NCBI GenBank assembly: GCA_001584585.1
Contig: LSYV01000061.1
Coordinates: 47,582-65,663 of the forward strand
Source: Gonium pectorale
Lineage: Eukaryota > Chlorophyta > Chlorophyceae > Chlamydomonadales > Volvocaceae
Length of the DNA: 18,082 bases
Direction: 5' to 3'
In this document: piece after piece, positions 1 to 9,862 of the stretch
How the letters are laid out: each line of letters opens with the position of its first letter
Numbering within the stretch: position 1 is the stretch's first letter
The notes under the pieces: generated by a model
What the model was told of the DNA's origin: nothing
The model's input: the letters and a program-made list of their open reading frames with translations, nothing else
The model's database searches: none
Position numbers and translations under genes: made by a program

Positions 1-498
1 GGCTGGGCTCACCAGGGTTGGGGCATGAGCGTGGGCGGGGAGGGGCGGAGAGGGGCGGAGAGGGGCTGATTGAGGACGGCTTTGCCGATGGGGGGGCGGG
101 CGGCGAGGGCGGGCGGGCGGGCAGCACGTGGTGCACGCGCTGCAGCAGTTGCGGCCGCATCAGCCGGCGGGGCCCGCGGGGTCCCGGGCGGCGCATGTGG
201 GGATAGGGGGGGGCACCTGTGGTGGCTGTGCTCCTGGCGCTGACGGCGTCGGTGGGTGGGTCTCGCTGCAGGGGCGGGCTGCAGACGTGTGGGCGTGAGG
301 TCGCCCGGGAGCCCCTGGGTGGCATTGGCAGGGGCAGGAGCAGAGGGGCAGGGGATGCGGTCGTGGCGCGCTACCCGCTGCTCCTCCCCCTACCCCTACC
401 CCTACCCCGCTGTGCACCATCCCGCCTGCACCAGCGAGGCGCCTCTCATGACACTCTCATGAACCCCACCTCCTCCAACCCACTCTCCGCGCCCGCAG
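1..498 (+). other. 5' part of the Psb27-like gene, exon structure unresolved
   Basis: The first recognisable Psb27 exon begins at 499 in phase 1, so an upstream exon ending in phase 1 is required. Two options are visible. One ends at 255 before GTGGGTCTCG and encodes a hydrophobic stretch (VVAVLLALTASV), as expected of a thylakoid-transfer segment. The other ends near 195 before GTGGGGATAG and encodes an Arg/Ala-rich stretch (RAAAVAAASAGGARG), as in a chloroplast transit peptide. Both join in frame. The first needs a poor acceptor near 208 because of an in-frame TAG. I cannot choose between them from sequence alone. The rest is intron, including a CCCCTA-type run. Confidence 0.35.
386..408. 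repeat. CCCCTA short tandem repeat in intron
   Basis: About three and a half units of CCCCTA lie in the pyrimidine-rich tract upstream of the acceptor at 498. The run probably just contributes to the polypyrimidine tract of the intron. It differs from the TTTTAGGG telomere repeat known from Chlamydomonas, and it is internal. Confidence 0.7.
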
Positions 499-1774
499 CC
501 GCCGTGAGCGGCGTCCCGGTGGCGGTGCTGGACAAGGACTACGTGAACAGCACGCTCAAGCTGCGGGAGGACATCATCTCGTACGCCACCTTGGTGCGTC
601 TGCAGGGGGGGGCAAGGCCAGGGACGGGAGGGAGCGAGTTGTTGGGGCCTGGGGCTGCACTGTCCAGGCTGCACTGTCCAGGAGCACGCACACCGCCAGG
701 TCGTACAGATCGTACAGAACACATCGCCAGCTGTCTTGCGAGAGCGAAGGCGCCCGCCCGTGCGTATGCGGTTGCGGTGGCTTGCGAGGGGAGCCACGTT
801 TCACAGTGAAGGTGGACACCGCAGCCCCGCCCCACATGCCGTTCGGCGCTCCGTCTCACGTGGCCGCCCGCCTCCTCGTCGTCACTTTCACATCCCCCCC
901 TCCCCGTAAGCACCCACCCACACACGCCTCAGCCCGCCCACGGACTGACACACCCACCCACCCACGCCCGGCCGCCCGCAGGACGTGAACGACTACAAGG
1001 TGCGCGTGCCGCTGATCAAGACGCTCCGCACGGAGGGCTCGGACTGGGTGTCCAAGTACGCCCGCGGCGGCAGCGCCCGCACCGACAGCGCTCGGCGTAT
1101 GTACATCGCCGTGGACGCGCTCATCGGACACATCGCGGCCAACGGGTGGGTGGCGGCGCTCGGGTCGCTGCGGCTTGCCGTAGGCTTGGAGTGGTCGTTT
1201 CTAGGAGGGCGCCTAGAGGTGTGCGGTACAGGGGGCCAGGGCGCCTTGAGGAGGGGGCGAGAAGGGAGCGGGAAGGGATGCGCGTTCGTTGCAGCTGGCC
1301 TGGTGGTGGACGCAGCGGTGCGGTGGAGGAGGGAAGCTCCGGGACGAGATCGCGGCGAGTGGGGGGTTTGCGGGGGCAGGGCAGCGTGGTTTGTGGCGCA
1401 CACCAGGAGTCCACAGCAGCAGGCCCCACCGGGTGAAAGGACAGTGTGCAGATCACATGTGGCCACTAAGCTTACTGCAATCCACATCACGACTCGTCTT
1501 GTGACTTCCATTACAGTCTGAACACGCCGTTTGCACTCTCAACAAACAGCACAACCCGTGGGTCAGGCGCTTGCCTTCGCCGAAAACCACTACGCCTGCC
1601 CGCCGCGACCGCCCTTCTCACCCCCCCATGGCCACCCACTACTGAAAATGCCTGCCAACCCTCTATCCCCCCCCCATGGCCACCCGCAGCTACGCGCCCA
1701 TGCCCAAGCCTAAGCTCAAGGTGGTGCTGGCCAATGTGGACCAGGCCAAGACCTTCCTGGAGGAGGGCAAGTAG
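499..1774 (+). CDS. PSB27: Psb27-like photosystem II assembly/repair protein, 3' exons
   Basis: Three exons join in phase: 499-593, 982-1145 and 1690-1774, the last ending at TAG 1772-1774. Donors are GTGCGT and GTGGGT; acceptors are GCCCGCAG and ACCCGCAG. The peptide begins after a presumed lumen-targeting region and has the layout of the four-helix Psb27 family. It starts with Y-V-N-S-T and a charged helix, followed by S-D-W-V-S-K-Y, then S-A-R-R-M-Y-I-A-V-D-A-L-I-G-H, the loop G-Y-A-P-M-P-K-P-K, and a final helix ending E-E-G-K. Family knowledge: Psb27 binds CP43 on the lumenal side and assists photosystem II assembly and repair. The mature part is about 110 residues, normal for the family. 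It could equally be the PSB27-H2/LPA19 paralogue, which I cannot separate here. The start of the gene lies in or before the unresolved 5' region. Confidence 0.7.
701..723. repeat. Dispersed GATCGTACAGAACACA-type repeat, copy 1
   Basis: This stretch, in the second visible intron of the Psb27-like gene, contains two close copies of GATCGTACAG and ends AGAACACA. Related stretches lie at 7311-7340, 8048-8074 and 12703-12732, all non-coding. Confidence 0.5.
1619..1688. repeat. 48-bp direct repeat containing a 37-bp dispersed repeat at a splice acceptor
   Basis: CCCCCCATGGCCACCC occurs twice with a 48-bp period, near 1622-1637 and 1670-1685; the second copy runs into the CGCAG acceptor. Between them, 1639-1675 starts CTACTGAAAATGCCTGCC and ends in a C-tract. 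It is nearly identical to 6406-6442 in an intron of the next gene. The pattern fits either insertion of a tiny element with duplication of its target or a local tandem duplication. Confidence 0.6.
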
Positions 1775-2338
1775 AGAGATGGCACGTAGACAGATGGATG
1801 TCGTCGGGCACTTGTGAAGAAGGGCCCCCCGGCGGGTGCTCGCCTCCTCCACTTGGGGGGGGGGGGCAACGCGCGGGGCATACCTTGGCTTGGAAGCGTG
1901 GAGGCGGGCGCGATAGGACAGGGACGCTAAATACGCAGGGCCTGGGAAGGGTGGCGGGGCGAAGGGTGGCCCTCGCACGACGAGGGGTGGGACGGGAGTT
2001 GGGGTGAGGCGGGTTTCTGCCAATCAAGCGGGCTTGTCTGGGGCCCTAACTTTTGGGGTGCCAGCTGCGCGCTAAGAAGCCAGGGCGCCTCGGGTTGAAG
2101 ATCATTTCACAGAGGGCAGCGGAGGCGGGTTCGCCGCACGCGAACGCTGTAGACGGAACGCAATTGAGGGGGGGGGTGCTTCAGGAGTCGTGTGCCCGCA
2201 TGTGTGTTTCGCTGGGCTGCATTTTTGGCCAAAGCCCATCCGGACGTGGCGGGGGCTGAGGCAGGTTTGCATGGTCGCTGCGCGCCACCGGCGGGCGCCC
2301 GCCACGCTTTTTGTCACCTGTTCAGATTTATGCCGTTA

Positions 2339-2354
2339 AGAGAGAGAGAGAGAG
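2339..2354. repeat. (AG)8 microsatellite
   Basis: Eight AG dinucleotides run without interruption, followed by further purine-rich sequence. It lies in the gene-free stretch, probably untranslated or intergenic. Confidence 0.9.
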
Positions 2355-2984
2355 TTGAGGAGAGAAAGGGCGCTGCGTTATGACTGATGATGCGGAGGGT
2401 TGGTACAGATGCCGGATGAGGGATGCACACGGGGTTCGGTGCCGGGTGCACCTCGGTGGATGGGGTTTGGTGCGCTGGGCCGGTGAGACGCGCCGCGAGG
2501 GGATGATCGCACTGCCTGGTCTGGTTTTGGATGGGGCACTGACAAGGACTGACACCGTGACGGACACTCCTGGTGCGAGCGCGCCCAAGGGGATTAGCCG
2601 GAGCAGAGTCTTCTGGCGTCCGGGTGTACCGCAAGGTGCGGCTGTAGGAAGCAAAGTCCGATGAGCTTGTACCAGTTTGGCGATACCGGATGCCGCTGCG
2701 CCCAGCCGTGCAGCTTCCACCGGTCCCCCGGTTGTGCCCGCCTTCCGATTCCCTCAAAACCGGGTATTCAGGATGACACCCAACTGACGCCTTTCGTGCA
2801 CCAAAGCATCGCGCAACAAATCACTTCGGTTGCATACATGCACATGGTATCGGTCGTACCCAATGCCACACGCCACGGCACCCTCAAACTTGAGGGCCGT
2901 TACACCCATTGACCTTCTTCATAACTTGATACTTGTCGAAGGCCTACTCTCACAACTCCGCGATATCGCTTCTACCCCACGCTT

Positions 2985-3044
2985 GGAATGGGCATAATAG
3001 ACATTTGTATAATGAGACCGATATCTGTATTTAAACCCACATAG
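2985..3044 (+). promoter_or_regulatory. Candidate AT-rich core promoter / 5' leader
   Basis: Just before the ATG at 3045 is an AT-rich patch with TATA-like words (GTATAATG near 3007 and GTATTTAAA near 3027). It stands out against the GC-rich surroundings. The nearer word is only about 10-20 bp from the ATG, too close for a normal TATA box unless the true start codon lies downstream. The farther one is a more plausible core element. This is a compositional inference. Confidence 0.3.
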
Positions 3045-6000
3045 ATGGAACGCTGCCTCATTCCGCTCGTCGCTGTGACATGTATTTTGTTAGGTGAGGG
3101 CCCGCGCTACCTCGTTGGGCAGACCAGCCTGAAGATGCAACTGTCAGCTTCTTATAAAGAACGCACCGTCGGGAATGCGAAGCGAACCTGTGTACATTTC
3201 GTCTCCCAACTCTCGCGACGTTTTCCCCCGCAGCAGGCTCGCACGCCGCAGTGCTCCAGTCCAGCACTATATTGGCGAGCGAAACTGAGGCGCGCGATGG
3301 AGGGCATGCGCGGGGGGGTGCCGGCGACTGGGCGCGAACGGAGTCGCACGCTGGGGTCGCCTCCCCGCGCGACCGGTCTCTAGCCGCCGCGGACGCGGCC
3401 GGCGCCTCCACAGCAGCTGCGGAAATTGCCACCGCCGCCACCACCGCCTCCCTGACCTCCTCCGCCACACGCCGCGCCCTCGCGGCCCTCCCCAGCTCTC
3501 TCACCAACGGCTCTGCCTCCGCCACCTTCCCCTCCGCCGCCTTCGCGGCCTGGTGCGCAGCCGACTCCGCCTGCGCCGCTGCTGACGCCGGCGGCGGCCT
3601 CGCGCTGCGCCTCCTGCACCACGCCGACGCGGCCGCCGTCGCCGCCGTCACCTCGTCTACCATCAACTGGCCCAGCCCCTTCTCCGGCGCCGGCGTGTCC
3701 AATATCTCCCTGGTCTCGGGGCTGGTGGAGCTGCAGTTGGCGGGACTGGCGTCCAAGCAGGACGCGGCCATCTGTGCCGCCGCCAGCCCCTGTGTGGCGC
3801 AGCTGAGCATCCCGCTCACCTCGGCCGCCGACCCGTCGCTGTCCTTTGTGTGCCTGCGGCTGGAGCCCACGCTGGCAGGTGCGTTGGCCCCCGGCGGGTT
3901 GCGGGTTGCCCCTTCGCCAGCGCCGGGTCACGGTTCGGGGGCTGCGGGCCGGCGGGTTACCCCTCCGCCAGCGCCGGGTCACGGTTCGGGGGCTGCGGGC
4001 CGGCGCGTTGCCGCTCCCTCCTGGTTGCGTTCGGGGGCCTGCGGGTCAGCGCGGGCAAGGGGTGGGTGAGATGGGTGGGAGAAAGGGTGTGATGGGTGGG
4101 TGGGTGCTGCCGGCGGAGGAAGGCAGCTCGGGGGGCGCATGCCTTCTAGAGAGGCGGGATGAGAGACAAAGCAGGCGTAGGGAGAGGACGCGGGAGGGTG
4201 GGGCGGGTGCTGAGGGGCGGCGCAGAGGAGGGCCTTGCGCGGGCAGGGGGCAGCGCTGGGCTGGGCTGGGCTGGGCTGTGGAAGATTAAGCGCTTCCCAA
4301 TGGCGGTACTGTGCGGTGTCGTGTAGTAATTCGGTGTGGTCCCAGGCACGGAGCCATTGGGGGGCCCATACATGCCGGGCAGCCGCGCTCGGGGGTGAGC
4401 GGGTCATTGTGTGCGTTATGTATACGTATGCGTGACGGAGTGCATAAAACATGCCTACAAAGTAGCTAGTGAAGGGATCCTAGCCGGCAGCCGTGTGTTT
4501 GCGTGTGCGGAGTGGGGAAGGGGGGCCGTGGTCCCAGCTTGTACGTTACCGCCGTTGACCTTCCCCCCTCGCTGGGACGGGACATACGCTGCTGGCGCCC
4601 AGCGTCGTTGTTCATCCCCCTTTCCCTTCAACCCCCCCTCTCCCGCCCGCCCGGCCATCTCCCGCTCCCGCTCCCGTCCCCCCCGCAGGCAGCAGCTACC
4701 AGGCCGCCGGCTACCCGCCCGGGTCCGACGGCACGGCCATATCGGGGATCATCCTCAACGGCGCCCTCCGCTGCAACACCACAAAGTTCGGCCGCCACGT
4801 CATAATGCAATACAGGTGGGGCCGTAGCGCGGCATGATGCGGCCCGAGTAACGAGAAGGCTGTCGTTGTGACGGGGCTCATGCGCGGGGCGCACCAGGCC
4901 CGAGAAAGCGATACAGCGCGGGTCGCACTAGCCCTAGGGGACGAGGGGCTAGGGATGTGGTGGTTGGGCTCTAAAGTGGGATGCGCCCGCTCCGCTCCAT
5001 TCCGCGCTGCGCTGCGCAGGCAGGCGCCGCTTACGCCGCCGCCGCCGCCCAGCTCGCCGCCGCCGCCGTCGGGGCCGCTGCTCAACGCCACCGGCGCCAA
5101 GTACACATGTGAGGGGCGCGGAGGGGGGGAGGAGGGGCTCGCTTGGCGCGGGCCCCCTAGATAGGCGGGGTAGGGGCCCTGGGCATGTGGCGCCCGGGCG
5201 CTCGTTCACGGCGGGACGCACGGGTAGGCGGGCACGGGTCCTGGGAGCGGGAGCGGGAGTTGGGGGTAATAAAGGTGGGAAACGGGAGTGGGGGGTGGAA
5301 GGGGCCTGCGGGTGGGGTGGGGGGTGATGCCGGCGGGCTGGTCACAGCAGCGCGTAGGGCATGCAGGTGCGGTGGGCGCTTGGGTGCGCGGTGCGCGGTG
5401 GCCCGGCACGCTGCAGGAGCCCGTGGGCCGTGGGAGCCGGGCGCCGGGCGGGCGTAGCAGGGGGCCGTTGACACCCCCCGGCCCCCTGTCCCCCCCCTCC
5501 GTTCAACATAGCCGACGCAGCCGACGCGTGGTCCGCACCCTCACCAGCCACATCTTCCTCCCCGTCGCCCCCTCCGCCCCACATGCGCCTCGCCGCCTTG
5601 CGGCGCCGGCCCCGCCCTAAGCCTCTCAAGCGGGAAAGCTTTACCGCCCCCGCTCCCCTACCCCCGCCCCCCACCCCCCTGGTCGACAACGCCATGCCCT
5701 CGGGCTGTTTGCTCCCCCCCCCCTGTCCTCAGCCGACGTGCAGCTTGAGATGACGCTGGCCGCCTCGCTGTCCTTCGACGCGCTCAAGGCCGACGGCGCG
5801 CTGCTGTCCTCCCTCACCTCCTCCCTCACCTCCACACTCACCTCCAGCCTGGGCGGCCTGGTGCCCGCCATGCTGCTGCTGTCCTCCGTCACCAACTCCA
5901 CCGGCCGCATCGTCAAGATCAGCCGCTACGGCGCCAGCCCGCTGGTGAGGGCGGGGGAGGGGGGCAAGGGTCCGGGGGTTGGACAGCGCGCAGCGCTCGT

Positions 6001-8619
6001 ACTGGGCACTGGGGGCGCCGGCTGCGGGGTGAGGGCGCGGGGGCGGGCGGCAGGGGGTTGAAAGGTCATGAAGAAGCGGGGACGGACGCAAGAACGCCAG
6101 TGCGGCCGCAGTAGCTCAAAACCGATTACCATACTCGAGCTTGTTCTTGGTCGTTGCCGTCTTGGTGCCGTCAGCAAAGGCGGCCACGAAAGAGCGCGGA
6201 CTTGGACCGAAGCGTAGCGCCAGTAGCAGGGGGGGCCAGGGGGGAGGCAGGCAGGGAGGGGTCCCAAAACCCAAGCGGTTGGTGAGAGAGCGTCCGGGCT
6301 TGATGCCCCTCCCCCCCCGGCATGCGCTCACCGGGGACCCTGGCCCCTCCCTTCCACCCTTAGCGCTCAGCCAATTGTTATCGGTCTATACGCCCCAGGG
6401 CTTCTCTACTGAGAATGCCTTCCAACCCTCTATCCCCCCCCCGGGCACGTTGCCTCGTATGCGCCGCGGTTCTTTACGAGCCCCCCACACGCAAATGACA
6501 ACCCCCAATCCCTCAACTCCCAACTGCCCGCTCGCGCGCAGACCGCCATCTCGATCCAGTTCCGGCTGGTGGTCCCGGCGGGCGCCACCGAGGGGCAGAT
6601 CTCGGCCCTCAAGCAGCTCGTGGCCACCAGCACGCCCGTCCTGTTCACCGGCTCGCCGTACACGCCGTGAGTCGCGGTGTACGCGGGGGCCGGGGGGGGA
6701 GGGGGGAGGGGGGGCGGCAGCGGCCCTCCGGGTCAGGGGGGGACTGGGGAGGCGCGCAGTGCGCATGCGCGTTACCCGCGCAGCCCCCAGGGGCTGGGGC
6801 GGCGGGCTGCGTGGGGCGCCGCGGGGGCAGGCGCGTCGTGCTGTGGCGGGAAGGGGGGACTGGGTTCCTCGTGCGGGTGGCTGGGGAGCTGAGGGACGCT
6901 TGACAGGCGCCGTGGTTCGCTGGGCCTGTGTTGAAATGGAACGACGCATACGACGAGCGTAAGCGCAAAAGTGATGGTGTTATCGTAGGACCCAGCTCCA
7001 GGGGGATTCGAAGGGGTGATGTCCCTGGGCCTGTGTGTGGGGCGGGGGAGGGAGCCGGGCAAGGGCCGCCGGCAGGGACGCTGCCGCTCCCCGCCGCCCC
7101 CCACCGCTCCCGACAGCGCCGAAAATCGACGCACACTGCCCACCAAAGCCCACTCGTTCGGTCTGCGCTTCTGCGTCGACGCCGGCGGTCCCGTTTCCCC
7201 CCCAACAGACACACCCACGAGTGCTACTTTATGGGCTGGGTCCATGGGCTGCTGGCTAGAGTGTTTCTGTTCCTGCTCGCCTGCCTGCATGATAGGGGCT
7301 CACTGCGACACATAGATCGTATGCATCATACAGAACACACACACGCAAATCGGGGGGCTGGGTGGGCGGGGGGGGGCGGGCGACATGCACCAGCCCACAT
7401 GCGATGCACGTAGGCCAGACTAGGCGCACCCCAGCACGGCATTGCATAGGGTCACCCCAGAGAGAATTCTGGGCCGCATCGGGGCTACGGTGGTGGTCGC
7501 CGCCGAACTAATATGCAAGGACATCGCCCCTTCGACTACCTCTGGAGCTGGGTCCTACAACGACATCATCACTTTCGCGCTTACGCTCGTCGTATGCGTT
7601 GTTCCTTTTCAACACACACGCACACAATGCCCTCCGCCTTCGCCGAACCGGTGGCCCCCCGCCCCTCGCCCCGCAGCTACTTCATCGGCCCCGCCAGCGT
7701 AGTGGTGTTGGCGCCCGAGCACGATGACGCGCTGAGCAGCGGCGCCATCGTGGCGCTGACGCTGGGTTGCCTGGTGGCGGGCAGCCTGCTGGCGCTCGCT
7801 GCGTACGGGCTGTACCGCTGGAGGGCCTACGCCGCCATCTTGCCAAAGGTGGGGGGATGGGCGGGGCGGGCGGGCAAAGGGGTAGATGGGTGGATGGGTG
7901 GGTGGGTGGGTGCGGCGTTCCCGAAGGGAGGGTTAGGGAGGGCCAGGAGCTCGGGGCCGTATATGGAGGGGTGCGGTGGGCCGTACGGTCGGCGGCGTGC
8001 CGCTTGCCGCCACCTGCGCGCGCACACGCACATACTTTGTGCATGCTTTGATCTTCTGGATCATATAGAACACATACTTTGTTAATAGGAAGCCAGCCCC
8101 CACAGCTTTCCTCTGACCATTGGTCTGGTCTGCAGCCCTCAAGCCGTCCCGGCCCTTTGTCCTCCCGCACTGGTACGCCATCGTGCCGCCTTCCCCTGTC
8201 CCCAAAACCCTGCGACCCACCTCCCCCTCCCCATGCAGAAGCCGGACGGCGAATACGACACGTACGGCGAGTTGCTCGTGAAGCCTCGCAAGGGCACCCA
8301 CCGCCAGAGCATCAAGGACCAACGCATCGCCCCGGACCCAGCGGCCCCGGCAGCACATCCAGCCCCCTCGTCCAACGAGGGCGGGGCGGCCGTGCCGCCT
8401 CCCTGGAACGGCGCCGACGCGCCGCCGCCGCCGCCGCCGCTGGCGGTCCCGGCGCCAGCCGCAGGGCCGGCTGGCGGCGGCCCCTCCTCCACCGCCGTGC
8501 CCGTGGGGGAGGACACCCGGGACGCTCGGTACGGCGCCCCCAGCACCCGCGCTGCCGCCGGCGGCGCGGGTCTCCGCGCCCACGCGGAGCTGGGCTCCGC
8601 GCGGATGGCCTGGAGCTGA
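3045..8619 (+). CDS. Single-pass type I membrane protein, Pro-rich linker, SEA-like domain
   Basis: Eight exons join in phase to 1800 nt (599 residues): 3045-3093, 3234-3878, 4689-4815, 5020-5108, 5733-5944, 6542-6666, 7677-7848, 8239-8619. Every donor is GT (GTGAGG, GTGCGT, GTGGGG, GTGAGT types) and every acceptor is a C-rich CAG. Residues 1-21 are a signal peptide (MERCLIPLVAVTCILL then AGSHA). Residues 22-230 are Ala/Ser-rich, becoming Cys-containing. Residues 275-295 are a Pro-rich linker (PPPPPSSPPPP) next to possible N-glycosylation sites. Residues 305-415 alternate predicted strand and helix, as in SEA-like domains (weak). Residues 438-462 are a membrane span followed by R-W-R; 463-599 form a Pro/Ala-rich cytosolic tail. 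Exon 2 has a CAGCAG acceptor that could add or drop one residue. Family not recognised; a cell-surface or flagellar/vesicle membrane role is inference only. Confidence 0.75.
3901..4010 (+). repeat. 51-bp tandem repeat in intron 2
   Basis: Two full units (3901-3951 and 3952-4002) differ at only a few positions, and a third degenerate start follows. The period is a multiple of three. The exon 2 frame stays open through it to a stop at 4067-4069, so intron retention would add a Gly/Ala/Arg-rich repeat tail and truncate the protein before its membrane span. Confidence 0.8.
4255..4278 (+). repeat. (CTGGG)n short tandem repeat
   Basis: Four units of a CTGGG pentamer lie inside intron 2 of the membrane-protein gene. 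It is a simple repeat with no other signal. Confidence 0.85.
4574..4630 (+). repeat. About 57-bp dispersed repeat, copy A
   Basis: This stretch of intron 2 (core GACGGGACATACGCTGCTGG) reappears inverted at 8919-8979. The two are nearly identical apart from one small indel and a few substitutions. It lies just before the pyrimidine tract of the exon 3 acceptor. No coding role is seen. Confidence 0.75.
6406..6442 (+). repeat. 37-bp dispersed repeat, copy 2
   Basis: It is nearly identical to 1639-1675 (about two differences) and ends in the same C-tract. Both copies sit in the 3' half of an intron, about 15 bp and 100 bp upstream of an acceptor, so the repeat may be supplying pyrimidine tracts. 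Confidence 0.65.
7226..7270 (+). repeat. Dispersed repeat with CATGGGCTGCTGGCTAG core, copy 1
   Basis: It is similar over about 40 bp to 12641-12685, with scattered substitutions and small indels. Here it lies within the loop of the intron 6 inverted-repeat element. Confidence 0.55.
7311..7340. repeat. Dispersed GATCRTA...AGAACACA repeat, copy 2
   Basis: It has the form GATCGTATGCATCATACAGAACACA and follows the 7226-7270 repeat by about 40 bp. The same order of these two words recurs at 12641-12732, so both words may belong to one longer, diverged element. Confidence 0.5.
7886..7912 (+). repeat. GGGT-rich short repeat in intron 7
   Basis: Several units of GATGGGTG / GGGT follow one another just after the exon 7 donor. 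The run is G-rich on the sense strand. It is simple sequence with no further signal. Confidence 0.75.
8048..8074. repeat. Dispersed GATC...AGAACACA repeat, copy 3
   Basis: It reads GATCTTCTGGATCATATAGAACACA in form and lies in intron 7. It shares the AGAACACA end and the preceding GATCRTA word with the copies at 701-723, 7311-7340 and 12703-12732. Confidence 0.5.
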
Positions 8620-9862
8620 CCCTCGGGTCCAAACTCCCCCGGTCCGCCACACCTCCCCACCGCACCGTGTCATGGGCACACCGGATCAGGGTGCCGCGTT
8701 GGGAGGGGGATGAACCCCTGGAGTGGAGGGTTCGACGCCGCCGATCGCGGCCTACGGGCTGTGCCAACGAAGCGGCAGGGCCAGGGCTGGGAGGGGCGCG
8801 CCGCGGGGCAATGGAGAGGGTGGCGATGGAGCGCGGGATGCCAGCGTGAACGCCGAGACTCGGCCCGAACCCTACGTTCGGTTCTAGGATGGCGGTGGGG
8901 TGTGGGCGCCTGTGGGAATTGAAGGGAAAGGGGAATGAACAACGAGGAGCTGGGCGCCAGCAGCGTATGTCCCGTCCCGTGGGTGCCAGGGGAAGGGTGG
9001 GGCCGGGGTTTGGGGCTGGCGGTATAGGCGTTGCGGCAGGCGGCAAGGCTGCAGCCTAGGGGCAGGCCGGCGGGCGCTCCGAGGGGGCGGGAGGAGGCGC
9101 AGGATGCGCTGACGACGGCCTCTGGGTCGGAGCGAGGCTGCCGTACTCGCGCGGCGCGGTGCGGCGTGGCGGGGCGTGGGCGGTCGTCGCGCGAGGAGGG
9201 CACGGGCGGGGCCCGCTCGGCCAACAGCGGGGCGCGTACGGCCGGTGTGCCGACGTGGGCGACGCGCTGCCCAGCCTCGAGGCCGCGTGCAGGCGTGTGC
9301 CGTACAAGCGGCGGGCCGTCTTCCGTACATGGTCCGCACATGCACGGCGATGCGTACGGCAGTGGTTCGCTGGGCCTGCACATTACCCCGCCCCGAGTGC
9401 GCGGGACGCGCGGGGCTCGACCTCCTGGCACGGGGAAATAATGCGCTTCACGTTGAGGCGTTGCCGTACTTAACTCATGCCCTCCCGCCGGAGCGCTGCA
9501 AGACGCGCCAGGCGACGTATGACCGCTGCAGTGCTGACCGTCTGGCGCCTGGCCGAAACGTATTTCGACCGGCACCCTGCGAGGTACCAACGAGGAGGGC
9601 AGAAAGAGCCCGCCACTACGGACGTGTGCTCCGGAATGTGTGTGGATGGGTGCGGGTGTGTGTGGGTGTGTTGGCTTTCATCGCTTGCATAACGCGCAAA
9701 GTGGGCGGGGCAGGCCGGCTCGAACGCACCTGGAGAAGCCCCTGCGACCAATGACCAGGAGCTGTAGGTGCCTTTGTACGCGGCGCGGGAGTGTGTCCTG
9801 AGTTCCCTCAGGCCCCTCACTTACCCTGTACCCTGGCATACCCGCCCATGCTCATGTCAAGA
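8620..9862. other. Intergenic, no supported gene
   Basis: This stretch begins with the presumed 3' UTR of the membrane-protein gene. Long open frames exist on both strands (8670-9590 minus, 9176-9754 plus). They overlap each other, are Arg/Ala/Pro-rich, and look like the by-product of high GC. One dispersed repeat (8919-8979) lies here. I see no RNA gene. Confidence 0.5.
8919..8979 (-). repeat. About 57-bp dispersed repeat, copy B (inverted)
   Basis: It is the reverse complement of 4574-4630 with a small indel after the GGCGCC core. It is located downstream of the membrane-protein gene, probably in its 3' UTR. Confidence 0.75.

Larger units (their letters stand above)
1775..3044. other. Intergenic: 3' UTR of Psb27-like gene and upstream region of next gene
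   Basis: I see no supported coding region here. The short open frames, such as 2380-2664 (+) and 2314-2757 (-), have no recognisable product and overlap on opposite strands. The first several hundred bases are probably the 3' UTR of the Psb27-like gene, since chlorophyte 3' UTRs are often long. Base composition becomes clearly more AT-rich from about 2760 to 3044. Confidence 0.5.
6927..7616. mobile_element. 690-bp inverted-repeat element inside intron 6
   Basis: The arms 6927-7024 and 7519-7616 are each 98 bp, in inverted orientation, with no gaps and roughly 89% identity. They start TGTGTTGAAA and end CACA-type. The 494-bp interior has no transposase-like frame but carries two other dispersed repeats (7226-7270 and 7311-7340). 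This layout fits a non-autonomous fold-back or MITE-like element. I see no clear target-site duplication outside the arms, so the true ends may differ. It sits wholly within intron 6 of the membrane-protein gene and would form a strong hairpin in the pre-mRNA. Confidence 0.6.

Noticed and set aside
386..408. Telomere-like repeat
   Set aside because: It has only about three units of CCCCTA, internal to an intron and part of a pyrimidine tract. It is not the known chlorophyte telomere word.
3058..3870. 270-codon open frame on the minus strand
   Set aside because: It lies opposite exon 2 of the membrane-protein gene, whose splice sites and phase are consistent. The Ala/Arg/Gly composition is what antisense of GC-rich coding DNA gives.
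5511..5732. Open + frame after a CAACATAG acceptor-like site, as an extra exon of the membrane-protein gene
   Set aside because: It would join in phase, but it has no donor before the well-supported acceptor at 5732 and is mostly Pro/Arg low-complexity. The simpler model without it gives exactly 600 codons.
8670..9590. 306-codon open frame on the minus strand
   Set aside because: It is Pro/Arg/Ala-rich throughout with no recognisable segment, overlaps an equally open + frame, and contains a dispersed repeat.
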